From JAAFIW01 sp031414805 (GTDB lineage: Bacteria > Pseudomonadota > Gammaproteobacteria > Burkholderiales > Burkholderiaceae_C): a stretch of 64,000 bases of DNA. Shown piece by piece: positions 15,861 through 22,984 of this stretch. A program made the translations under genes and the position numbers. Under the pieces are notes generated by a model. The model saw nothing but the letters and a program-made list of their open reading frames with translations, was not told the DNA's origin and made no database searches. The stretch's first letter is position 1. Every line of letters starts with the position of its first letter. The stretch lies in assembly GCA_031414805.1 (NCBI GenBank), contig JANOQJ010000027.1, positions 1 to 64,000 of the forward strand. Reading direction: 5' to 3'.

Positions 15861-16799
15861 ATGACCTGGAACTCCCTTACCCCCGAACGTTTTGGCCTGG
15901 GCGAATCGCCGTTCTGGCATCCACAGGAGCAAACGCTTTACTGGCTCGATATCGCGGCCAACACCGTGCTGCGTGCCAATATCTACATGGGCACCACCGA
16001 GCGCTGGGTGCTGCCACAAACAGCCGGTTGTATGGCACCCGCGGCCGGTGGTGGTTTGGTCATCGCGTTGCGGGATGGCATTTATCGGGCACCTGCCTGG
16101 GGCGGAGAACTGGAATTGATCGCACCCGCTTTGCACGACCCTGCGACCACCCGATTCAACGACGGCAAGGCCGATGCGCAGGGCCGCTTCTGGGCGGGCA
16201 CCATTTACGAGCCGCGCACCAGCCAAGCGGCCCAACTGTTCTGCCTGGACGGCGCGGGCTTGCACGTCAAAGCCAGCCACGCCACCGTGGCGAACGGCCT
16301 GGCCTTCTCGCCCGACGCGCGCACCCTGTACTGGGCCGACACCACCGCGCATGTGATTCGCGCCTGGGACTGGCACCATGGCAGCAATGGGCAGGCCAAC
16401 GGCCTATCGGGTGAACGCGTGTTTCGGCAGTTTTCCACCAAGCCTGAAGGCTGGCAGCCGGGCCTTCCGGGCTACGGCGGCCGCCCTGATGGCGACAGTT
16501 ATGGAGGCCGCCCTGATGGCGCGGCCGTTGACAGCCAAGGCAACTACTGGTGTGCGATGTACGAAGGCGCGCGCCTGCTCAAGTTGTCGCCGGCCGGCGA
16601 GCTATTGGCAGATATTCCCGTTCCCGCGCAATGCCCCACCATGCCCTGCTTCGGCGGCGACGATTTGCAGACGCTCTACCTGACCACCGCCAGCGAAAAA
16701 CGCCCCGATGCTGAACTGCAAGCGCTGCCGCTATCAGGCTGTGTGCTGTCGATGCGGGTCGATGTGCCGGGCCTGCCTGTCAACTTTTTCATCGACTGA
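15861..16799 (+). CDS. SMP-30/gluconolactonase/LRE family protein
   Basis: A 312-residue six-bladed beta-propeller of the SMP-30 family, typically a Ca/Zn-dependent sugar lactonase in the cytoplasm. Visible signatures: FGLGESPFWHP (metal-ligand Glu), RFNDGKADAQGRFWAGT (substrate-binding Asn and Asp), ANGLAFSPDARTLYWADT (metal-ligand Asn), and DGAAVDSQGNYWCAMY (catalytic Asp). A nine-residue tandem duplication, YGGRPDGDS then YGGRPDGAA, lies at nucleotides 16473-16526 just before the last motif. The gene is followed after ~50 bp by glcE on the same strand; whether they are co-transcribed is unclear. The substrate is not readable from sequence. Confidence 0.88.
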   Translation: MTWNSLTPERFGLGESPFWHPQEQTLYWLDIAANTVLRANIYMGTTERWVLPQTAGCMAPAAGGGLVIALRDGIYRAPAWGGELELIAPALHDPATTRFNDGKADAQGRFWAGTIYEPRTSQAAQLFCLDGAGLHVKASHATVANGLAFSPDARTLYWADTTAHVIRAWDWHHGSNGQANGLSGERVFRQFSTKPEGWQPGLPGYGGRPDGDSYGGRPDGAAVDSQGNYWCAMYEGARLLKLSPAGELLADIPVPAQCPTMPCFGGDDLQTLYLTTASEKRPDAELQALPLSGCVLSMRVDVPGLPVNFFID

Positions 16800-16849
16800 C
16801 TGCAAAAACATCAAGCCGCCTGGTGCTGCCCGGCGCGTACCATGCGTTG

Positions 16850-18040
16850 ATGCAAGCCGTCCTCCAATCCTTCATCGACCGCATCCAAACTGCGGCTACC
16901 AGCAAAACCCCGCTGCAGATTCGCGGCGGCGGCAGCAAGGACTTTTACGGCGAACCCGCCGCTCATCACGCAGGTGAACTGCTAGACACTCGCGCCTACA
17001 CCGGCATCACCGCCTACGAACCCAGCGAGCTGTACATCACCGTCCGCGCGGGCACGCCGCTGGCCGAACTGGAAGCTACGCTGGCCGAGCAGGGACAGTG
17101 TTTGCCCTTCGAGCCGCCGCATTACTCGAATAACTCGCTGCCCTCCCGGGCGAGGGCAGGGGTCAACACGCCAACCGCGCTTGAACCTGCGCAACCGCTC
17201 AGCCAAGCCACCATCGGCGGCATGGTCGCCTCAGGCCTGTCAGGGCCGTCCCGTGCCAACGCAGGCAGCGTGCGCGACTACGTGCTGGGCGTTCAACTCA
17301 TCAATGGCCGCGCCGAGCACCTGACGTTTGGCGGGCAGGTGATGAAAAACGTTGCCGGTTACGACGTCTCGCGCATGCTGGTGGGCTCGCTGGGTACCTT
17401 GGGTTTGCTCACCGACATCAGCCTGAAAGTCATGCCCGTGGCCCCAGCCGAGGCCACGTTGAAATTTGAAATGAGCCAGACCCAAGCCCTGCAAAAACTC
17501 AACGAATGGGGCGGCTTGCCCCTGCCGCTGAATGCCAGTTGCTGGGTGAGTGACAACGGCACAGACACCCTGTATCTACGACTGCGCGGCGCGGTAGCAG
17601 CCGTCGAATCCGCCTGTAAAACCCTGGGCGGCGAGCGGCAAGACAACGTCCAAACCGCCGCCGACTGGGCCTTGTGCCGCGACCAGCAGCTACCCTGGTT
17701 TACGCAGCGCACAGACACCCAAAACCTGTGGCGCCTGTCGGTGCCACAAACCGCGCCGGTGCTCGATTTACCCGAGGCGCAGCTGATTGAGTGGCACGGT
17801 GGCCAGCGCTGGGTGCGGGTTGATGAAAACGATACCGACCAGGCCGAGCGACTGCGTACCGCCGCTGCGATAGCAAACGGCCATGCTAGCGTTTTCATAG
17901 CTGGTCGAGCAATATCTACAAGGGCTATCAGCCGATTTGATTCAATTTCAGCGCCTTTGCAGCGAATTTCACAGCAGCTGAAGGCAGAGTTCGACCCCGC
18001 GGGCATCTTTAATAGCGGACGTTTGTCCGCCGGCTGGTAG
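16850..18040 (+). CDS. glcE: Glycolate oxidase FAD-binding subunit GlcE
   Basis: A 396-residue FAD-binding (PCMH-type) subunit of glycolate dehydrogenase, which oxidises glycolate to glyoxylate together with GlcD and GlcF. Motifs: LQIRGGGSKDFYG, the FAD-binding ATIGGMVASGLSGPSRANAG, VRDYVLGVQLING, VMKNVAGYDVSRMLVGSLG and the C-terminal AEFDPAGIFNSGR. Compared with the family it carries ~28 extra residues between FEPPHY and ATIGG, encoded by a stretch containing a perfect palindrome, and a degenerate dispersed repeat near 17876-17937. The ATG at 16850 is used rather than an in-frame GTG at 16823. glcF lies downstream after a DUF1275 gene; glcD is not in the window. Confidence 0.9.
   Translation: MQAVLQSFIDRIQTAATSKTPLQIRGGGSKDFYGEPAAHHAGELLDTRAYTGITAYEPSELYITVRAGTPLAELEATLAEQGQCLPFEPPHYSNNSLPSRARAGVNTPTALEPAQPLSQATIGGMVASGLSGPSRANAGSVRDYVLGVQLINGRAEHLTFGGQVMKNVAGYDVSRMLVGSLGTLGLLTDISLKVMPVAPAEATLKFEMSQTQALQKLNEWGGLPLPLNASCWVSDNGTDTLYLRLRGAVAAVESACKTLGGERQDNVQTAADWALCRDQQLPWFTQRTDTQNLWRLSVPQTAPVLDLPEAQLIEWHGGQRWVRVDENDTDQAERLRTAAAIANGHASVFIAGRAISTRAISRFDSISAPLQRISQQLKAEFDPAGIFNSGRLSAGW
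17142..17161. repeat. Palindrome inside an in-frame insertion in glcE
   Basis: TGCCCTCCCGGGCGAGGGCA is a perfect 20 bp palindrome lying in the segment (about 17126-17205) that encodes the extra residues of GlcE. Confidence 0.7.
17876..17937 (-). repeat. Dispersed AT-rich repeat, copy 5 (degenerate, inside glcE)
   Basis: The core reads ATAGCTGGTCGAGCAATATC followed by TACAAGGGCT. It is read in frame; the usual TTGA of the core is TCGA here, which removes a TGA stop and gives Arg. Confidence 0.7.
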
Positions 18041-18067
18041 CCCGTCGGCCGTTCGCCCAGCTCTGCC

Positions 18068-18850
18068 ATGCGACGCCTGCGCCACCTCACCGGCCGCCAC
18101 CGCACGCCGTCCATCAACCGGCTGTTGGGCGTGTTGCTGGCCTTTAATGCGGGTGCCATCAATGCCGGTGGTTTTCTGGTGGTCAGCCTGTACACCTCGC
18201 ACATGACGGGCTTTGTCTCCATCGTGGCCGACAACCTGGTGCTGGGCAATATGGCCCTGGTGTTGGGCGCGGTGGGCGCGCTGCTGTTTTTTGTGGTCGG
18301 TGCGGCCAGCACAGCGGTGCTGGTTAACTGGGCGCAGCGCCACCACCTGCGCAGCGGGTTTGCATTGCCGCTGTTGCTGGAGGCCAGTTTGTTGCTGCTG
18401 TTTGGCCTGGTGGGTGCCACCCTGAACCGCCAGACGCCCTTTGCCGTGCCGCTGACCGTGCTGCTGCTGGCCTACACCATGGGCCTGCAAAACGCGGTGG
18501 TGACCAAACTGTCGTTTGCGCAAATCCGCACCACCCACATGACCGGTGTGATCACTGATCTGGGCATTGAACTGGGCAAACTGCTGTACTGGAATCGCGG
18601 CCACCAACCCACCGACATGCTGGTGCGCGCCAACCGCGCCAAACTGAAGTTGTTCAGCGCGTTGCTGCTGGCTTTTTTGACCGGCGGCATCGCAGGTGCC
18701 ATCGGTTTCAAATACGCAGGCTTTGTTTCGGTGCTGCCGCTGGCGACCGTGTTGATGGCACTGTCTTTACCGCCGCTGCTGGCCGATCTGCGTCATTTGC
18801 GTCGTCTTCGTCGTCGTGCTCGCCCGCCTGTTGTCGTCCCCGTTTCGTGA
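18068..18850 (+). CDS. YoaK/DUF1275 family inner-membrane protein
   Basis: A 260-residue integral membrane protein with about six hydrophobic helices. The DUF1275 signatures are clear: NAGAINAGGFLVVSLYTSHMTGF near residue 27-50 and MGLQNAVVTKLSFAQIRTTH near 140, followed by MTGVITDLGIELG. The family is described as transporter-like but without an assigned substrate. It lies 27 bp after glcE and 25 bp before glcF on the same strand, so it is probably part of this transcript, which would be consistent with a role connected to glycolate or another C2 acid. That functional link is inference. Confidence 0.88.
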   Translation: MRRLRHLTGRHRTPSINRLLGVLLAFNAGAINAGGFLVVSLYTSHMTGFVSIVADNLVLGNMALVLGAVGALLFFVVGAASTAVLVNWAQRHHLRSGFALPLLLEASLLLLFGLVGATLNRQTPFAVPLTVLLLAYTMGLQNAVVTKLSFAQIRTTHMTGVITDLGIELGKLLYWNRGHQPTDMLVRANRAKLKLFSALLLAFLTGGIAGAIGFKYAGFVSVLPLATVLMALSLPPLLADLRHLRRLRRRARPPVVVPVS

Positions 18851-18875
18851 TTCCAGATACCTGATACCGCCCGCC

Positions 18876-20105
18876 ATGCAAACCACCCTCGCCCCCGAAT
18901 ACCAAAACACCGCTGACGGCCTGGCTGCGCAAGACATCTTGCGCAAATGCGTGCACTGCGGCTTTTGCACCGCCACCTGCCCCACTTACCAACTGCTTGG
19001 CGACGAGCTGGACGGCCCGCGGGGTCGCATCTACCTCATCAAGCAGGTCCTGGAAGGTCAGGCACCCACCCGCAAAACGCAGCTGCATCTGGACCGCTGC
19101 CTGACCTGCCGCAACTGCGAAACCACCTGCCCGAGCGGCGTGGAATACGGCCATCTGGTCGACATTGGCCGCAAGCTGGTCGATGAAAAAGTGCCTCGCC
19201 CGTTGGCTGAGAAAACCGTGCGCTGGGCCTTGAAAGAGGGCCTGCCCTCGCCCCTTTTTGGCCCGGCCATGAAGATCGGCCAGGCGGTGCGTGGCCTGCT
19301 GCCTGCGTCACTCAAAAACAAGGTGCCCGCTGCGCAGCCTGCTGGTGCCTGGCCCACCGCCCAGCACCCGCGCAAGGTGCTCATGCTGGCGGGCTGCGTG
19401 CAACCGGCCATGATGCCAGGCATCAACACCGCCACCGCCCGCGTGCTGGACGCGGCAGGCATTCAAACCCTGGTGGCACCTGCTGCCGGTTGCTGCGGCG
19501 CCGTCAAATTCCACCTGAACGACCAGGACGGCGGCAAGCAGCAGATGCGCGCCAACATCGACGCCTGGTGGCCCTACGTAAGCCAAGTGGAAGCCATCGT
19601 GATGAATGCGTCGGGCTGCGGCGTCACCGTCAAGGAATACGGCCACACCTTCCAGCATGAGCCCGCTTATGTGGCGAAGGCCCTGCGCATCAGTGAGCTG
19701 ACGAAAGACTTAAGCGAACTACTTCCCGAGCTGGTGCCCGCGTTAAAAACCAAGCTCACATCGGCAGGTGCCCCCAGCATCGCCTTCCACCCACCCTGCA
19801 CCCTGCAACACGGCCAACAGCTCAAAGGCGGCGTGGAAAAGCACCTCACTGCGTTGGGCTTCAACATCAAAACCGCCACTTGTGAGGCCCACTTGTGCTG
19901 CGGCTCAGCGGGCACGTACAGCGTGCTGCAACCGGTGCTCGCTTACCAACTGCGCGACCGCAAACTGGGCCACCTGGCTGATTTGCAGCCTGACGTCATC
20001 ACCAGCGCCAACATCGGCTGCATCACGCATTTGCAAAGCGGCACGCACACGCCAGTCAAGCATTGGGTGCAGGTGTTGGATGAGGCGTTGGTGGTTAAAA
20101 AGTAA
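18876..20105 (+). CDS. glcF: Glycolate oxidase iron-sulfur subunit GlcF
   Basis: A 409-residue electron-transfer subunit of glycolate dehydrogenase. The N-terminal part has two 4Fe-4S motifs, CVHCGFCTATCP and CLTCRNCETTCPSG; the C-terminal part has two cysteine-rich CCG domains (PAAGCCGAVKFHLN and AHLCCGSAGTYSVLQP) that probably bind a further cluster or contact the quinone-side partner. Start at 18876 fits homologues (MQTxLAPEYQ); the longer frame overlaps the DUF1275 gene. It is the last gene of the cluster; no hairpin terminator is seen before the yjjJ promoter. Confidence 0.94.
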   Translation: MQTTLAPEYQNTADGLAAQDILRKCVHCGFCTATCPTYQLLGDELDGPRGRIYLIKQVLEGQAPTRKTQLHLDRCLTCRNCETTCPSGVEYGHLVDIGRKLVDEKVPRPLAEKTVRWALKEGLPSPLFGPAMKIGQAVRGLLPASLKNKVPAAQPAGAWPTAQHPRKVLMLAGCVQPAMMPGINTATARVLDAAGIQTLVAPAAGCCGAVKFHLNDQDGGKQQMRANIDAWWPYVSQVEAIVMNASGCGVTVKEYGHTFQHEPAYVAKALRISELTKDLSELLPELVPALKTKLTSAGAPSIAFHPPCTLQHGQQLKGGVEKHLTALGFNIKTATCEAHLCCGSAGTYSVLQPVLAYQLRDRKLGHLADLQPDVITSANIGCITHLQSGTHTPVKHWVQVLDEALVVKK

Positions 20106-20150
20106 CGTCTTTTATCTCGACTTTATAAGTATAGAAATTAACGTAAGTGA

Positions 20151-20203
20151 TTGACGATAAACAGTAATAGTGAATATTATGTCGACTTAAATTTCGACAT
20201 AAT
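20151..20203 (+). promoter_or_regulatory. Sigma-70 promoter overlapped by a 10-bp inverted repeat (candidate operator)
   Basis: TTGACG (20151) and TATTAT (20175) are spaced 18 bp. The -10 hexamer overlaps the left arm of a perfect inverted repeat, ATTATGTCGA (20176-20185) and TCGACATAAT (20194-20203), separated by 8 bp and ending 3 bp before the GTG start of the HipA-like gene. A protein bound here would block the promoter. Confidence 0.7.
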
Positions 20204-20206
20204 CCT

Positions 20207-21598
20207 GTGCGAACACCCAACTTCGAAGCCCATGCCGCCCTCTGGGCAAACCTGTCGCTCGGCGTGCGCAGCGCCCCGCAACTGGCTGCAGTAGCGGGTC
20301 TGACCAACCGCCAGGTTCTGCGCATCCTGGAAACCCGCCCAGATGACGTGCTGAGCGCCGGACTTGCCAGTCGCCGCCGCTATGCCCTACGCAAGCCCCT
20401 GCGTGGCGACAACACGCCACACCCGGTTTATGCCCTCAACGACCAAGGCCAGGCCAGCCAGATCGCCAGCATCAACCTGATTCAACCCCAGGGCAGCCAC
20501 TGCGATTTGTCGGCCCACTGGCCCTGCGAGAGCGAATCGCAAGACGGCTGGTGGCACGGCTTGCCGTACCCGCTGTACGACATGCAGCCCCAGGGTTTTC
20601 TGGGCCGCGCCTTTGCCCGCCAGGAATATCAAACCCTGGAAGTGCCACCCAACCCCAAGGAATGGCAAGACCACCACGTGCTGTACGTGCTCAGCCGCCG
20701 TGCGTTTGACACCAGCGGCAACCTGGTGGTGGGCGACGCCGCCCTGCGCCTGTACCAAGCCAGCCGCCAGGCACCGGTTACGCCCGCCGTGGACGATGAA
20801 GCAGTCTTGATTCAGCACTACAACCTGCTGGCCCAACAGGCTGCCAGCCTGGGCCTGGCAGGCAGCAGCGCGGCGGGCGAGTTCCCCAAGTTCACTGCTC
20901 TGCGACATCTGTCGGGCATGACCACGCCCCACGTCATCGTGAAATTCTCCGGTGTGGTGGACGGCTCACCAGCCGTTCAGCGCTGGGCCGACCTGCTGGT
21001 GTGCGAGCACCTGGCCATTGCGCAATGCGCCAGCCTGCCCGGCGTGGTGCCCGCCGCCACCCGGGTGCTACAAGGCCAGGGCCGTACGTTTTTGGAATCC
21101 GAGCGTTTTGACCGCATCGGCCCCTACGGCCGTCGCGCGTTGGTCAGCTTAGCGAGCGCCAGTCACCACCTGCTGGGCATGGCAGACGACTGGCCCAGCC
21201 AAACCCAAGCCCTGGCCGCGCGCAAGTTGCTGCCCCTAGCCGATGCCCAAGCGGTGGCCCACCTGTGGTGGTTTGGCCGCCTGATTGCCAACACCGACAT
21301 GCACTGGGGCAACCTCGCTTTGTTCTGCCACGCCGCGCCGCGACCCCACTTCACGTTAGCCCCGGTCTACGACATGCTGCCCATGGCCTACGCACCGCTG
21401 CCCGGTGCCGAAATGCCGCCTGTGCAGTGGGAGCCGCCGTTGCCGCTGCCCCAAGAAGCTGCGTTGTGGCAAGTGGCGTGTACGGCGGCGCTGGTGTTCT
21501 GGAACCAGGCGGGCGCCGATGGGCGGGTGTCCGAGGGATTTCGCAGCATTTGCGCTGGAAATGTGCTGCGATTGCAGCGGGCCCAGGAGCTGGTTTGA
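20207..21598 (+). CDS. yjjJ: HipA-family kinase-like protein of the YjjJ type
   Basis: A 463-residue HipA-fold Ser/Thr kinase-like protein without a separate HipB antitoxin gene. The N-terminal ~50 residues are a winged helix-turn-helix (APQLAAVAGLTNRQVLRILE), which replaces HipB as DNA-binding part in YjjJ proteins. The kinase core shows HVIVKFSG (ATP-binding Lys), FLESERFDRIG, the catalytic loop RLIANTDMHWGNLAL (Asp and Asn) and the metal-binding Asp in APVYDML, so it looks active. Translation starts at GTG directly after a promoter with an inverted repeat, suggesting autorepression through its own HTH. Targets are unknown. Confidence 0.85.
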   Translation: MRTPNFEAHAALWANLSLGVRSAPQLAAVAGLTNRQVLRILETRPDDVLSAGLASRRRYALRKPLRGDNTPHPVYALNDQGQASQIASINLIQPQGSHCDLSAHWPCESESQDGWWHGLPYPLYDMQPQGFLGRAFARQEYQTLEVPPNPKEWQDHHVLYVLSRRAFDTSGNLVVGDAALRLYQASRQAPVTPAVDDEAVLIQHYNLLAQQAASLGLAGSSAAGEFPKFTALRHLSGMTTPHVIVKFSGVVDGSPAVQRWADLLVCEHLAIAQCASLPGVVPAATRVLQGQGRTFLESERFDRIGPYGRRALVSLASASHHLLGMADDWPSQTQALAARKLLPLADAQAVAHLWWFGRLIANTDMHWGNLALFCHAAPRPHFTLAPVYDMLPMAYAPLPGAEMPPVQWEPPLPLPQEAALWQVACTAALVFWNQAGADGRVSEGFRSICAGNVLRLQRAQELV

Positions 21599-21617
21599 GT
21601 GGGTGGTTCAATAAAAT

Positions 21618-21676
21618 AATTGCTACTGAATATATAGCTGCTTGAGCAGTATCTACAAGTGCTGGAGGCTTGTTTG
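21618..21676 (-). repeat. Dispersed AT-rich repeat, copy 6
   Basis: A full minus-orientation copy: TGCTACTGAATATATAGCTG, then CTTGAGCAGTATCTACAAGT and GCTGGAGGCTTGTTTG. It lies just after the yjjJ-like gene. The rest of the 21599-21894 gap shows no gene. Confidence 0.92.
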
Positions 21677-21894
21677 AATGACGCGCCAGACCGCGCCGCG
21701 CTTTGCTTCAATTGTTCCATTGCACACCTGACTGCCCGCCCCGGCGGTAAGGTCTTTTCGTTCGCAGAGCAGAGTTCGTACAGGGCGCTTCAGTTGAAGG
21801 TTTCGCCCCAGGTTGTAATCGCACGCTTGCTCACCTGGCTAGATAGACTCACAAAACGAATTTGCCGAATACCCAGATATCACCGGACACAACG

Positions 21895-22512
21895 ATGCGT
21901 ACCAACTACGTTCTTATCGACTATGAGAATGTTCAGCCAAGTTCTCTGGCAGGCCTTGACGCTGAGCACTTTCGAGTAATAGTTTTTGTCGGTGCCAGTC
22001 AGAACAAGCTGACGTTCGAAACCGCATCCGCCGTCCAGCGGCTTGGCTCACGAGCCGAATACATCAAGATCGCAGGTAACGGCTCCAATGCTTTGGACTT
22101 TCATATCGCCTTCCATATTGGCCGTCTTGCTACCGAGGAGCCGACCGCTTTCTTCCACATCATTTCAAAGGATACTGGCTTTGATCCACTCATCCTCCAC
22201 CTGAAAGAGCGCAAAGTACTTGCAGCTCGGGCCAAGGACGTGTCAGAGATCCCGATGCTGAGGCCAGCAGCTTCAAAAAGCTTGCCAGAAAAAATTGATG
22301 TCGTACTTGCAAAACTTCTGCAGCAAGGCGCGTCAAAACCTCGAACGTTGAAGACACGATCGAGCACTATCAATTCGTTATTTCAGAAGCAGCTTACTGA
22401 AGAAGAACTCTCCGCCCTGGTGCAATCGCTTCAGGCAAACGGTTTCGTCAGCATCAACCAAACCAAAGTCGCTTACTCACTACCTACAACTAGCGCCGTC
22501 AAGTTGCTATAA
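21895..22512 (+). CDS. NYN/PIN-like nuclease-fold protein with C-terminal helix-turn-helix-like region
   Basis: A 205-residue protein. The start NYVLIDYENVQPSSLAGL is the NYN/PIN pattern (Asp and Asn/Glu of the acidic metal site), followed by FVGASQNKLTFE and a later acidic site in HIISKDTGFDPLILHLK, so a metal-dependent RNase-like fold is likely. The C-terminal ~55 residues (SLFQKQLTEEELSALVQSLQ then ANGFVSINQTKVAYSLP) look like a small winged helix. The ATG at 21895 is chosen over one 33 bp upstream because the family begins within a few residues of the first strand. It stands alone between two repeat-rich gaps; codon use is less GC-biased than its neighbours, compatible with transfer. Confidence 0.72.
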   Translation: MRTNYVLIDYENVQPSSLAGLDAEHFRVIVFVGASQNKLTFETASAVQRLGSRAEYIKIAGNGSNALDFHIAFHIGRLATEEPTAFFHIISKDTGFDPLILHLKERKVLAARAKDVSEIPMLRPAASKSLPEKIDVVLAKLLQQGASKPRTLKTRSSTINSLFQKQLTEEELSALVQSLQANGFVSINQTKVAYSLPTTSAVKLL

Positions 22513-22984
22513 AAAAATGGCGGCCTTGAGCCGTATAGAAAAGGGCTGTTGATCCGGCCCTGTGAAGTTTAAGATTTCCGTTTGGGCGAGAGCTGTATCC
22601 AGGCAGATAGAAACCCCGTTCAGGCTGGGCTGAGGAGCGCAAAACCCAGTGGATCAGGGCACGTGCTTGTTTGAGCCGCAGGCGAGTTTGCACGTGACCC
22701 CGCTGGGTTTGAGCACCGCAAGGTGCCCGTCGCTTCGCGACGGGACCCAGACTGCGGGTCGCCTTTCTTTTGCTTACTTTTCTTTGGCGAAACAAAGAAA
22801 AGTAAGTCGCTGTCGGGCGACCCCGACATCTACGCGTGCCACTTCCCCAGTCGTGGCCCGGTCATGGGCGTTTGGCACTTGCACGAATACTCCGCTGAGG
22901 GCCAACGGTTGATACTTCATAGGGCCGAATCAATAGTGGCCGTTTTGGCACTGAAATGAGTTGCGGCGTAGGTTCTTCCCAGGT
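22513..22984. other. 472 bp gene-free region containing a structured element
   Basis: No credible gene. Two strong inverted repeats are present: CCCGTCGC / GCGACGGG at 22726-22744, and TTACTTTTCTTTG / CAAAGAAAAGTAA (13-bp arms, GCGAAA loop) at 22774-22805, inside a compositionally distinct block about 22640-22830. The block resembles intergenic repeats seen repeatedly in related genomes. ORFs through it differ in every frame and are not supported. Confidence 0.7.

Noticed and set aside
20207..21598. Classical HipBA toxin-antitoxin pair
   Set aside because: No hipB-like ORF lies upstream; the DNA-binding domain is at the N-terminus of the kinase-like protein itself.
21659..21979. Plus-strand ORF before the NYN/PIN-like gene
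   Set aside because: Begins in a dispersed repeat, overlaps the start of the real gene in another frame, and has no family features.
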